Shown here: positions 55,986 through 64,000 of the stretch, piece by piece
Numbering within the stretch: the stretch's first letter is position 1
Layout of the letters: every line of letters begins with the position of its first letter
Assembly (NCBI RefSeq): GCF_004745825.1
Contig: NZ_SRLA01000002.1
Coordinates: forward strand, 496,001 to 560,000
Direction of reading: 5' to 3'
DNA from: Hymenobacter fodinae
GTDB lineage: Bacteria; Bacteroidota; Bacteroidia; Cytophagales; Hymenobacteraceae
Length of the DNA: 64,000 bases
Notes under the pieces: model-generated
The model's input: the letters and a program-made list of their open reading frames with translations, nothing else
Database searches by the model: none
What the model was told of the DNA's origin: nothing
Translations under genes and position numbers: made by a program

Positions 55986-56513
55986 TTACCGGCTGCCCAA
56001 CGGGCCTGTGGGGCGAGAGCGGAGGTCTTGCTTCACTTCCTGCTCTTTTAGCTTTTTGCAGGTAATTAGAATCAGGGCATCACCGCTCATGGCATTTTCG
56101 TCGTAGCTCATATGCACACGTTTGGCGTTCCAGGCGTAGCGCTGGGCGAAACGATTGTTTTGCACGCCAGGGCCTGCCTGCTCCTGCAGTGCTTCGAGCA
56201 CGCTCTGGCTATTGGTTTGCCCGTGAGTTTTCAGCATCACTACCGAAAGCTTTCCCTGATAGAAGCCGTACGTGATGTCGGCTACCTCACCACTGCCCAG
56301 CTTTTTCTGCTCGCCGGTGCGGCGGTAGTATTGGGTTTTGCCGGCCTTTTCGGCGAGTACCATGTCTTTGTAGCTGGAAACGGACGTTTCAAAGCGTGCT
56401 CCATGAAACCCATATGTATCATCGAGGGTCTGGAGGCTGGCTTCACTGTCTTGAGCTAGGGCCGCCGCTACGGGTAGCGTGAGTAAGGAAATAGTGGCGA
56501 AGAAGGATTTCAT
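55986..56513 (-). CDS. Hypothetical secreted protein
   Basis: Protein of 175 residues with a signal peptide (KSFFATISLLTLPVAAALAQ) from the ATG at 56513; an open upstream extension of 42 codons is unlike a secreted protein and is not used. The mature part has no recognised domain: SLQTLDDTYGFHGARFETS, TQYYRRTGEQKKLGSGEVAD and ADITYGFYQGKLSVVML read like a small beta-rich protein. A periplasmic role is inferred. It converges on the gene at 55328 across the REP-like repeat. Confidence 0.65.
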   Translation of the reverse strand: MKSFFATISLLTLPVAAALAQDSEASLQTLDDTYGFHGARFETSVSSYKDMVLAEKAGKTQYYRRTGEQKKLGSGEVADITYGFYQGKLSVVMLKTHGQTNSQSVLEALQEQAGPGVQNNRFAQRYAWNAKRVHMSYDENAMSGDALILITCKKLKEQEVKQDLRSRPTGPLGSR

Positions 56514-56602
56514 AAGCAAGTAAAAGGCGACAACAACGCCGCCGGAAGCGGATAGAGCAGTATCCCGGTGAAATACTATAATGCAAATAAAGTATAATAA
56601 AT

Positions 56603-56634
56603 GAGCCCGAACGCCTATAAGGGCATTCGGGCTC
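56603..56634 (-). terminator. Terminator after bshA
   Basis: GAGCCCGAACGCC (56603-56615) pairs with GGCATTCGGGCTC (56622-56634), one mismatch, followed on the minus strand by an AT-rich stretch. It lies 22 bases past the bshA stop. Confidence 0.65.
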
Positions 56635-56655
56635 AACAATTACCTGGGGCTAGGC

Positions 56656-57795
56656 CTATACTGCTGCTAGCTGGGCATCAATAGCGCGCTGATAGCAAGC
56701 CTCATAGCGGGGAACGATATTATCGACGGCAAATTCCTCGGCCCGAACACGAGCGGCTCTTTTGAAGCGAGGCAGGTTGTCTTCTTCGAGAACGTACAGA
56801 GAGTTTTTTACCATATCGGCCACATCGCCCACGTTGCTGACCATACCGGTTACCCCGTGCACGTTCAGCTCCGGAATGCCACCCGCGTTGGTGCTGATAA
56901 CCGGCACCTCACACGACATAGCTTCCAGGGCGGCCAGCCCGAAGCTTTCTTTCTCGGAGGGCATGAGAAACAGGTCGGCAATGCTGAGCACTTCCTCTAC
57001 GGCTTCCAGCTTGCCCAAAAAGCGCACGTCGTTGCTGAGCAGGCCTAGGTCGCGGCAGATCTTCTCGATGCGGGGCCGGTCGGGACCATCGCCTACGAGC
57101 AAGAGTTTGGCCGGTATCTCTTTCCGTACTCCATCAAAGATGTGCACTACGTCCTCCACCCGCTTCACCGAGCGGAAGTTGCTGGTGTGCACCAATAGTT
57201 TTTCACCGTCAGGGGCAATAGCGGCCTTGAAGTGGCCTTTATTCTGCTTCTTGAAGCGCTCTAGGTTGATAAAGTTGGGGATTACTTCAATGTCTTTCTC
57301 AATGGCAAAGTACTCGTAGGTCTCGCGGCGCAAGTCTGCCGAAACCGCCGTCACCCCATCCGACTGATTGATGCTGAAGGTAACCACCGGCTCGTAGCTG
57401 GCATCTTTGCCCACCAAGGTGATATCGGTGCCGTGCAGGGTGGTGATGACGGGCACCCGAATGCCTTTGGTGATAAGAATCTGCTTGGCCATGTAAGCCG
57501 CGGAGGCGTGCGGAATGGCATAGTGCACGTGTAATACATCCAGCTTTTCGTTCTGCACGATATCCACCATTTTGCTGGCCAGCGCCAATTCGTAGGGCGG
57601 AAACTGGAACAGCGGATACGGCGGAATGTATACTTCGTGGTAAAACAGGTTCTCGTTAAAGAAGTCGAGGCGAACGGGCTGGCTATAGGTAATAAAATGG
57701 ACACGGTGTCCTTTCAGGGCCAGCGCCTTGCCCAGCTCAGTTGCCACGACGCCGGAGCCGCCGAAAGTAGGGTAACAGACAATGCCGATATTCAT
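56656..57795 (-). CDS. bshA: N-acetyl-alpha-D-glucosaminyl L-malate synthase
   Basis: GT4 glycosyltransferase of 379 residues that transfers GlcNAc from UDP-GlcNAc to L-malate, the first step of bacillithiol synthesis. The BshA-specific start NIGIVCYPTFGGSGVVATEL, VHFITYSQPVRLDFF, VHYAIPHASAAYMAK and TTLHGTDITLVGKD are unmistakable; the donor site is SEKESFGLAALEAMSCEVP. The thiol is found in many Bacteroidota. bshB and bshC are not in the window, as is common. Length is normal. Confidence 0.94.
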   Translation of the reverse strand: MNIGIVCYPTFGGSGVVATELGKALALKGHRVHFITYSQPVRLDFFNENLFYHEVYIPPYPLFQFPPYELALASKMVDIVQNEKLDVLHVHYAIPHASAAYMAKQILITKGIRVPVITTLHGTDITLVGKDASYEPVVTFSINQSDGVTAVSADLRRETYEYFAIEKDIEVIPNFINLERFKKQNKGHFKAAIAPDGEKLLVHTSNFRSVKRVEDVVHIFDGVRKEIPAKLLLVGDGPDRPRIEKICRDLGLLSNDVRFLGKLEAVEEVLSIADLFLMPSEKESFGLAALEAMSCEVPVISTNAGGIPELNVHGVTGMVSNVGDVADMVKNSLYVLEEDNLPRFKRAARVRAEEFAVDNIVPRYEACYQRAIDAQLAAV

Positions 57796-57970
57796 GGGAG
57801 CTTGAACTAGCGCCCTGCCGGAGTAGACTAGGGCGAAAAGGGGAGTGAGAAAGTGAAACGGGGGGTACTTCAGCGTCCAACGGACACGGCCGGAGCCGGA
57901 GCGTTGCGGCCGCCGAGAGGAAGCTCCGCATTAAATTTTAGTTACGTACCGCCGGCCGTTAGGTAAGCGG

Positions 57971-58017
57971 CAAAAAAACCGGCGGCAAGTCATCCCGTTT
58001 GGATGCCTTGCCGCCGG
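57971..58017 (-). terminator. Terminator after the GH3 fusion gene
   Basis: CCGGCGGCAAG (57979-57989) pairs with CTTGCCGCCGG (58007-58017); on the minus strand the stem is followed by seven T, so it ends the GH3 fusion transcript. Confidence 0.85.
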
Positions 58018-58052
58018 GGCAAATTAGAGAAGCAAAAGAGTCTGACAACAGA

Positions 58053-61004
58053 TCATGTTTTCTGCAACGACTTGTAAATCACGTCGTGGATACGGGTGCG
58101 GATGTTGAACTGACGCAGCTTGTTGTTGCCAGCGTCGGGGTACACACGGTTAGAAAGAAAGATATAGAGGATTTTGTTTTCGGGGTCCATCCACACGCAG
58201 GTGCCCGTGAAGCCTGTATGCCCAAAAGTGCTGGCCGGCGACAGGTTACTGGTCGGCCCCTCCGGCTTCGATGGGTCGCCCCGGTCCCAGCCTAACCCCC
58301 GGCGGCTACCGGCCTCCTTGCTACCCGCAAACTCTGATACCACGGGCGTTTGGAAAAACTTTTGCCCCCCGTAGCGGCCATTTTGCAGATTCATCTGCAT
58401 CAAAATAGCCAAGTCGTTAGCATTCGAGAACAAGCCCGCGTGGCCCCCAACTCCGCCGAGCATGGCGGCCGTTTGGTCGTGCACGTTACCTTGCAGCAGC
58501 GTACGGCGGTAGTAGGTATCGTTCTCAGTGGGCGCAATGCACGACTTCGGGAATTTGTCCAGCGGATTGTAGGTCATAGTGCCCAACCCGAGAGGCTGGT
58601 AGAAATTCTTCTGCAGGAAAGCGTCGATGGGCTGCTGTAGGAGCTTTTCGGCCACGCGCTTCAGCACAATAAAGCTCAGGTCGCTGTACTCAGTGGGGTA
58701 CTTGCCTTTCACCTTGGGTAGCAAGCTGGAGCGCTGCACCCACACCCACACTGAGTCGTCGGCCGTTTTCAGGCTGTAGAGGTTTGGGGTCACTTCCCGG
58801 GGGAAATCGGGGGAGGCGGTGCTGGCGTAAAACGTGGGCTTGGGGCCTGTTTTAGTTACCGTTTTCTCCCAGGTAGCAATGCCGGGTTTGAGGCCCGCTT
58901 GGTGCATCAGCACGTCGCGCACCGTCATGTCCTTCTTGTTGGTCGACTTTAACTCCGGTAAGTAGGCCGCTACTCGCTCATCAAGGTTGAGCTTGCCTTG
59001 GTCTTTCAGGTACATGATGGCCTGCAGCGTGCCCGCTACCTTCGTGACGGAAGCCAAGTCGTAGAGGGTGCTGCTGTTTACAGGCTGCGACTTATCGTAG
59101 GTGCAATAGCCATAGCTCTTGTCGAAAACCACCATTCCGTCCTTAGCCACTAACACTTGGCATCCCGGCGCGGCCGCGTAGGCCACTGATTCCAGCGCTA
59201 CGTTATCAATCTGAGCCAGTACGCGCGAGTCTAGGCCAGTCGCCTCAGGAGTACCATAGCGCAGGCGCTTGTAGTCGGGGGTGGGCAGGCCTAGGCCTGC
59301 TTTCAACGTTTCCGATACCGTAACGGGCAGGCGGCCCTTGGCTGGCAGGGCGCCAAACAGCACCTGCGGCATTACCAGCTGCGAGGCATAGTTGTCTTCG
59401 TAGCCGCACACCAGGGTCCGGGCATCGGCGAGGCTCTTGAGCGCATAGGCATTGCCAAAAGCCACCACCACAGTTTTGATGCGGGGGTTCGCCTGCAGGT
59501 CTTTCAAAAACTTCAGCGCGCCATCCCCAATACCATAGTTATGAGCGGGCGTGTTGTTCATGTTGTGCAGGCTTACCACCACCACATTGTAGGGAGTAAG
59601 GCGATTGAGCAAGCGGGCAAATGAGGAGTCGGGGGCATAGCGGTTAGGCACGGCGTACACCGGTCCGCTTTGGTACTTGCCCATAATCTCCTTGTAAGTC
59701 GGTGCGTCGGAGCCGATGGTAACGGCCGCAATGCGCAACGTGTCGAGGCGCAGGAAGGGTAGGAGGCCGTCGTCGTTCTTTACAACCGTAGTAGCATGCT
59801 CATAAATCTGCTGCTGCACCGTGCGGCTGGCTGGCCGGTTCAGGTTGGTCATCAGATTGGGCAAATCAACGGGCTGGTAGCGGTTAAGCCCGGCCCAGTA
59901 CTTGGCCCGCAAGATCTTGCGTACCCGAGCGTCTACGTCGGCCTGATCGAGCTTACCAGCGGCCAGAATGTCCTTAATCTTCTGAATGGCCATGGGCACA
60001 TCCTCCGAAAACAAGAGCACATCGTTGCCAGCAGCCAAAGCCAAGGCGTCTAGCTCGCCAGGTTTGTAGAGGTTCGACACGCTTTTCATGTTCAGCGCAT
60101 CCGTAAACACTAGGCCACGGTAGGCCATCTTGTCCTTGAGCAGACCCGTCACCAAGTTCTTGGAGATAGTGGCCGAGAGCGTCCGGACGGTGTCGAACAG
60201 GGGCATGTAGAGGTGGCCTACCATCACGCCCATCACGCCCGCCTCAAATGACTTCTGGAAGGGGTATAGGTCTACGCTGGTGAGGCGGGCCATGTCGGAG
60301 TTGATAACCGGCAAGGCCACGTGTGAGTCCACGTCGGTGTCGCCGTGGCCGGGGAAGTGCTTCACTACGGCCATGATGCCATGGTCCTGCAGGCCCCGGA
60401 TGTAGGCCACTCCGCGCTTGGCTACTTGTTCTTTATTCTCCCCGAAGGAGCGGTTGCCAATGACGGGGTTGCTCGGGTTGGAGTTGACGTCGATAACGGG
60501 CGAGAAGCTCACGTGCACGCCCAGCGTCTTCATCTTCAGGGCAATTTCGCGGCCCATCTGGTACACGTACTGGTCGTCGTCCATGGCACCAAGGGTCATG
60601 CCCTTAGCGAAGTGCATGGAGCTGTCGAGGCGCATGTCTAGGCCCCACTCGGCGTCCATGGCCACCAGCAGGGGCACCTTGGCGCTGGCCTGATAGCGGT
60701 TAGCAAGGATAGCCTGCCGGCGCGGGCCACCCTGCAGAAACATGAGCCCGCCGATGTTATAGTTCTTAACCAGGAAGTCGATGTACTGGGCGTGCTTACG
60801 GTCCTTGTTGGAGTAAGCCGCCACCATAAACAGCTGGCCTAGGCGCTGATCGGGGGTAAGCGAGTTGAAAACACTATCGACCCAGTTTTGCTCGGCTACC
60901 GACATCGGGCGCACCTCTTCCACGCGGGGAGCGGAGGAGGAGATGATCAGACCCGTGATGGCCAGGAGGAGCAAGAAGAGTCCAATCCGAAAGTCTTTGA
61001 GCAT
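58053..61004 (-). CDS. GH3 beta-N-acetylglucosaminidase fused to a serine hydrolase (beta-lactamase fold)
   Basis: Envelope protein of 983 residues. An N-terminal hydrophobic segment (FRIGLFLLLLAITGLIISS) anchors or exports it. The first half is a NagZ-like GH3 domain with MVAAYSNKD, LLVAMDAEWGLDMRL and the catalytic His/Asp motif KHFPGHGDTDVDSH near residue 218. The second half is a class C beta-lactamase/DD-peptidase-like hydrolase with the nucleophile in DLASVTKVAG (about 648) and YSDLSFIVLKRVAEKL in the Tyr-x-Ser-like position. GH3 removes GlcNAc from cell-wall fragments; the second domain may act on peptide or amide parts of the same material. Substrate coupling is inference. Confidence 0.9.
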   Translation of the reverse strand: MLKDFRIGLFLLLLAITGLIISSSAPRVEEVRPMSVAEQNWVDSVFNSLTPDQRLGQLFMVAAYSNKDRKHAQYIDFLVKNYNIGGLMFLQGGPRRQAILANRYQASAKVPLLVAMDAEWGLDMRLDSSMHFAKGMTLGAMDDDQYVYQMGREIALKMKTLGVHVSFSPVIDVNSNPSNPVIGNRSFGENKEQVAKRGVAYIRGLQDHGIMAVVKHFPGHGDTDVDSHVALPVINSDMARLTSVDLYPFQKSFEAGVMGVMVGHLYMPLFDTVRTLSATISKNLVTGLLKDKMAYRGLVFTDALNMKSVSNLYKPGELDALALAAGNDVLLFSEDVPMAIQKIKDILAAGKLDQADVDARVRKILRAKYWAGLNRYQPVDLPNLMTNLNRPASRTVQQQIYEHATTVVKNDDGLLPFLRLDTLRIAAVTIGSDAPTYKEIMGKYQSGPVYAVPNRYAPDSSFARLLNRLTPYNVVVVSLHNMNNTPAHNYGIGDGALKFLKDLQANPRIKTVVVAFGNAYALKSLADARTLVCGYEDNYASQLVMPQVLFGALPAKGRLPVTVSETLKAGLGLPTPDYKRLRYGTPEATGLDSRVLAQIDNVALESVAYAAAPGCQVLVAKDGMVVFDKSYGYCTYDKSQPVNSSTLYDLASVTKVAGTLQAIMYLKDQGKLNLDERVAAYLPELKSTNKKDMTVRDVLMHQAGLKPGIATWEKTVTKTGPKPTFYASTASPDFPREVTPNLYSLKTADDSVWVWVQRSSLLPKVKGKYPTEYSDLSFIVLKRVAEKLLQQPIDAFLQKNFYQPLGLGTMTYNPLDKFPKSCIAPTENDTYYRRTLLQGNVHDQTAAMLGGVGGHAGLFSNANDLAILMQMNLQNGRYGGQKFFQTPVVSEFAGSKEAGSRRGLGWDRGDPSKPEGPTSNLSPASTFGHTGFTGTCVWMDPENKILYIFLSNRVYPDAGNNKLRQFNIRTRIHDVIYKSLQKT

Positions 61005-61307
61005 CGGCTCCCGTAGTTCGTGCTGAGGTTAATGTAAGGTGAAAAGCGCGGCAAAAGCCCTACTTTTGCCTCCTCCTAGAAGCGTGTGAGGAGAGTATTC
61101 CGGCTAAACCAGAAGCCCATTTGCTGGCCCTCGTGCCTTGCCTTCGCAAGCTCCTAACGTATGCGCGGAAGATTCCGTCCCACGCAGCACACACAAAAGT
61201 TGGCCGCAAACTTACGGATATTTTCCCGACGCTGGTTGTTATCAGGCGGATAGCTGTCGATTTCACCTCTGCGCTTCATCTCATTTTTCTTCTGTTTTTA
61301 GGTAGTT
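61005..61307. other. Divergent intergenic region between the GH3 fusion and mutL
   Basis: This 303-base stretch holds no supported gene. It has an 8-base inverted repeat GGCAAAAG/CTTTTGCC at 61050-61070, an exact TAnnTTTG (TACTTTTG, 61061) facing mutL that overlaps the repeat, and a weaker TTG-N16-TATTTTCC at 61200-61226 also facing mutL. It should carry promoters for both genes. Confidence 0.5.
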
Positions 61308-63386
61308 ATGGCCGATATTATTCAGCTACTTCCCGAATATTTAGCCAACCAAATTGCCGCCGGCGAGGTGGTACAGCGTCCGGCTTCGGCGGTGAAGGAG
61401 CTGCTGGAAAATGCCGTGGACGCTGGCGCCACGCAGGTGCAACTCATCATTAAGGAAGCCGGCAAGCAGCTGGTGCAGGTAGTCGATAATGGTACGGGGA
61501 TGTCGGCCACCGATGCGCGCATGAGCCTGGAGCGCCACGCCACCAGTAAGATTCGCACCACGGACGACCTGTTTCGCATTCGCACCCTGGGCTTTCGGGG
61601 CGAGGCTTTGGCTAGTATTGCGGCCGTGGCCCAGGTGGAGCTGCGCACCAAGCAGCGCGGCCAAGACACGGGAAGTCTGCTGCTGGTAGAAGGCTCCCAG
61701 ATTACAAGCCAGCAGCCCGTAGCCTGCCCAGATGGCACCAGCATCAGCGTGAAGAACTTGTTCTTCAACGTGCCCGCCCGCCGCAACTTCCTTAAGAGCA
61801 ACGCCGTGGAAATGCGTCATATCCTGGACGAATTTCAGCACGTGGCCCTAGCGAATCCGCAGATCAGCTTTTCGCTTTTTCAGAATGATCTGGAAGTGTT
61901 TAACCTGCCGGCCGGCAAGCTGAGCCAACGCATTGTGGCCTTACTAGGTAATGGCTATAAGGAGCAACTGGCCCAAGTAGAAGAGGTTACGCCATTTATT
62001 TCGGTGAAGGGCTACATCGGCAAGCCCGAGTCGGCGAAGAAGAGCCGGGGCGACCAGTTTTTCTTCGTAAACAACCGTTTTATTCGCTCGGCCTACCTCA
62101 ACCACGCGGTGCTGACAGCCTACGAGGGGCTGCTGCCCAAAGACACGCACCCGTTTTACGTGCTGTTTTTGGAGCTCGACCCCAAGACCATCGACATCAA
62201 CGTGCACCCCACCAAAACGGAAATCAAGTTCGAGGACGAGAAGACCGTGTACGCCATTGTGCGGGCCGCCGTAAAGCAGAGCCTAGGTCTGCATAACATG
62301 GCCCCCTCGCTGGACTTTGAGGGCGACGTAAACTTTGCGCCCATTCAGCCCCTGCGCCTGTCGGGCAACGAGCAAAACCCCTTTGCCGGCGACTTCAAGC
62401 CCGACGCGCTGGCCTCGGCGGCGGCCCGCGCTGCCAGCACGCCCAGCAAGAGCGAGCAGCGGCCCAGCCGCTCTTCTGAGCCCTACGAGCGTCAGCTGCC
62501 ACCCCGTCCCACCGACCAGGCCAAGCGTGAGCTAGAGGAGTTCTATAAGAGCCTGCAGCAGGTGAAGGTGCCTGATATTGAGCGCGAGGCCACGGCCATT
62601 GGCGTGCCGGTGCCATCGGCGGCAGCTATTGCGGCGGCCCGCCAAGCCGAGGAAGCCGCTCAGCAGACCACGCCCGAGCAGCCGGCTACTCCTACAACTG
62701 GCCTAGCCGCGCCGGTAGCTCCGCTAGGCCAGTCGGAAGCGGCACCGTTTGTAATGCCGGCGCCGTCGGCGGCTTCGCCGGAACTGCCCCTGCGGGAGGC
62801 GGCCCCCAGCGCGGCCCCCGGTAACAAAGTGCTGCAGCTGCACCAGCAATACCTCATGGTGCCCGTGAAATCGGGGGTGATGCTGATTGACCAGGTAGCG
62901 GCCCGCGAGCGGATTCTGTTTGAGCAATATGCCCAGGCGCTGGAGCGCGAAACCAGTGCTTCGCAAACGCTGCTGTTCCCGCGCTCCGTCACGTTTACAC
63001 CCCAAGACTTTGCCATTTTGCGCGAAGTAGAAGAGCCACTTAAAGCCTTGGGCTTCCGGTTCTCCGATTTCGGCAAGTACACCATTGCTGTGGAAGGCAT
63101 TCCGGCCGATGTGCCAGCCCGCGACGAGAAGGAACTACTGGAAGGGCTTATTGAGCAATTCCGGACCCACGCTGGCCCTGTAAAGCTCGACCGGCGTGAG
63201 CAGATGGCGCGGGCACTGGCCCGGCGGGTAGCGGCTAGCGCCGCTGGCAACCGCCTTACTGAGTTTGAAATGACGGCCCTAGTGGATAAGCTCTTTGCCT
63301 GCTCCGTGCCCAACTACACGCCCGATGGCCGCCGCACTTTGGTGCTGCTAGAGTTAGGTGAGTTGCAAAGCTTCTTCACTCGCTGA
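61308..63386 (+). CDS. mutL: DNA mismatch repair protein MutL
   Basis: Protein of 692 residues. The GHKL ATPase domain is intact: IAAGEVVQRPASAVKELLENAVDAG, VDNGTGMSATDA, ATSKIRTTDDLFRI and TLGFRGEALASIAA. A Pro/Ala/Ser-rich linker (about 345-505) joins it to the dimerisation domain. The metal-binding endonuclease motif DQHA(X)2E(X)4E is altered to DQVAARERILFE near residue 528, and the CPHGRP-like motif reads YTPDGRRT near the C-terminus, so nicking activity is doubtful. MutH is not seen in the window. Two perfect ACTGGCCTAG copies face each other in the linker (62697 and 62724). Confidence 0.93.
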   Translation: MADIIQLLPEYLANQIAAGEVVQRPASAVKELLENAVDAGATQVQLIIKEAGKQLVQVVDNGTGMSATDARMSLERHATSKIRTTDDLFRIRTLGFRGEALASIAAVAQVELRTKQRGQDTGSLLLVEGSQITSQQPVACPDGTSISVKNLFFNVPARRNFLKSNAVEMRHILDEFQHVALANPQISFSLFQNDLEVFNLPAGKLSQRIVALLGNGYKEQLAQVEEVTPFISVKGYIGKPESAKKSRGDQFFFVNNRFIRSAYLNHAVLTAYEGLLPKDTHPFYVLFLELDPKTIDINVHPTKTEIKFEDEKTVYAIVRAAVKQSLGLHNMAPSLDFEGDVNFAPIQPLRLSGNEQNPFAGDFKPDALASAAARAASTPSKSEQRPSRSSEPYERQLPPRPTDQAKRELEEFYKSLQQVKVPDIEREATAIGVPVPSAAAIAAARQAEEAAQQTTPEQPATPTTGLAAPVAPLGQSEAAPFVMPAPSAASPELPLREAAPSAAPGNKVLQLHQQYLMVPVKSGVMLIDQVAARERILFEQYAQALERETSASQTLLFPRSVTFTPQDFAILREVEEPLKALGFRFSDFGKYTIAVEGIPADVPARDEKELLEGLIEQFRTHAGPVKLDRREQMARALARRVAASAAGNRLTEFEMTALVDKLFACSVPNYTPDGRRTLVLLELGELQSFFTR

Positions 63387-63416
63387 GTGGCCTAGTGCTA
63401 TATAAAGGCATTAAGG

Positions 63417-63478
63417 GTGGGCCTCAACTTACTGCTCTGCGGATTTTTACTATCCGAGAGCAGTAAGTTGAGGCCCAC
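63417..63478. repeat. Long near-perfect inverted repeat after mutL
   Basis: A 22-base arm (63417-63438, starting GTGGGCCTCAACTTAC) pairs with 63457-63478, and the interior CGGAT/ATCCG (63440-63444 with 63452-63456) extends the stem to 27 pairs with one bulged base and a seven-base loop. There is no T run. It lies 30 bases after the mutL stop, so it may stabilise or end the transcript, or be a mobile-repeat relic. Confidence 0.8.
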
Positions 63479-63591
63479 ACTACGTGTAAGTCCGGCCAAA
63501 AATCTGGTCGGGCCGTACTCAGCAAGGGCACCAAAGTCATGGGCTTTGCTAGGCCACCTCATCACCCGTTCCAGCGCAAATCAGCGACGCA

Positions 63592-64000
63592 ATGTTTCAA
63601 CTGACTCCTATGGTCCGCAATCTGCTCATCGCCAACGTGGTGGTGTTTTTTGCGGCAATGCAGATCAACCCTCTTAGCGCTCTGGCGCTGTACCCCATTG
63701 GCTCTCCGCTGTTCCAGCCCTGGCAGTTCCTAACCTATATGTTCGTGCACGCCAACCTAGGCCATATCTTCTCCAACATGCTGGGGCTGGTAGTATTCGG
63801 GCCGATGCTGGAGCAGCGCTGGGGCGCCAATCGTTTCCTGACGTATTGGCTGATCTGTGGCCTAGGAGCTGCTGTTCTCTACAATGGCCTGCGCACTTAC
63901 GATGGGCAAAGGATGCGCCATGATATTGAAGCGTTTCAGGCCGAGCCGACGGACGTAAACCTCATGGACTTCGTAGACCATAACGCTTCGGAATTTAGAG
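63592..64000 (+). CDS. Rhomboid-family intramembrane serine protease, N-terminal part
   Basis: The frame from the ATG at 63592 stays open to the window end (about 136 residues). The first helix (RNLLIANVVVFFAAM) is followed by FQPWQFLTYMFVHANLGHIFSNMLGLVVFGPMLEQRWG, a rhomboid signature with the helix-2 His and Asn. The helix-4 GxSG and helix-6 His lie beyond the window. It probably cleaves membrane proteins in the inner membrane. The gene starts 206 bases after mutL. Confident as a family call, incomplete as a gene. Confidence 0.85.
   Translation, partial: MFQLTPMVRNLLIANVVVFFAAMQINPLSALALYPIGSPLFQPWQFLTYMFVHANLGHIFSNMLGLVVFGPMLEQRWGANRFLTYWLICGLGAAVLYNGLRTYDGQRMRHDIEAFQAEPTDVNLMDFVDHNASEFR

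Noticed and set aside
61121..61453. Plus-strand frame crossing the mutL start
   Set aside because: Out of frame with mutL, Arg/His-rich, and overlaps its conserved N-terminus.

Overview
The window looks like a chromosomal piece of a Bacteroidota bacterium of the Cytophagales, closest in style to Hymenobacter. The grounds are: a glucanase with a type IX secretion C-terminal domain, a SusB-like GH97 enzyme, bacillithiol synthase BshA, a GH3/serine-hydrolase fusion, several exact TAnnTTTG promoter elements typical of Bacteroidota, few Shine-Dalgarno sites, and GC-rich core genes. The genus is an inference. No rRNA, tRNA, CRISPR array, insertion sequence or phage gene was seen.

Region 1 (1 to about 23.4 kb) is a surface-polysaccharide (O-antigen or exopolysaccharide) cluster. 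It opens inside rfbH and continues with the CDP-tyvelose epimerase gene rfbE, so a CDP-3,6-dideoxyhexose is made. It holds four GT2 genes in two stretches, two tail-to-tail GT8 paralogs, a PglK/MsbA-like ABC flippase, five GT4 genes, an O-acyltransferase, a WecE-type sugar aminotransferase next to a membrane-anchored GT2, and a polytopic membrane protein that may be the polymerase. A secreted TPR protein and an M42-type peptidase close the region. The first 8 kb is markedly AT-rich and composition shifts toward the core by about 23.6 kb, as expected for an exchanged O-antigen locus.

Region 2 (23.6 to 38.5 kb) is mostly housekeeping: a K+-dependent-type membrane pyrophosphatase, hpt, adk, obg, an S1-domain protein, grpE-dnaJ, a secreted S41 protease, an ECF sigma factor with a membrane partner, a NatAB-like ABC exporter, a ChaN-like protein and an unknown gene.

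Region 3 (38.5 to 53.1 kb) is catabolic: T9SS-exported GH16 glucanase, glycerol genes glpD and glpK, a frameshifted GNAT acetyltransferase, a DUF4288-like gene, a secreted class II cyclic-nucleotide phosphodiesterase, an esterase, a GH97 plus GH13 lipoprotein pair for alpha-glucans, and an Ntn-hydrolase acylase.

Region 4 (53.2 kb to the end) contains a PH-like small protein, an RsbQ-like hydrolase, an IscA-type Fe-S protein, two small unknowns, bshA, the GH3/serine-hydrolase fusion, mutL and the start of a rhomboid protease.

The most unusual signal is not a gene. The core GGCCTAG/CTAGGCC is repeated roughly 70 to 80 times (counted by eye) in every reading frame and between genes, often extended to ACTGGCCTAG, of which I located 12 exact copies where about 0.1 is expected. 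It is nearly absent from the AT-rich sugar cluster. This resembles a DNA uptake sequence or another chromosome-wide DNA-level signal.
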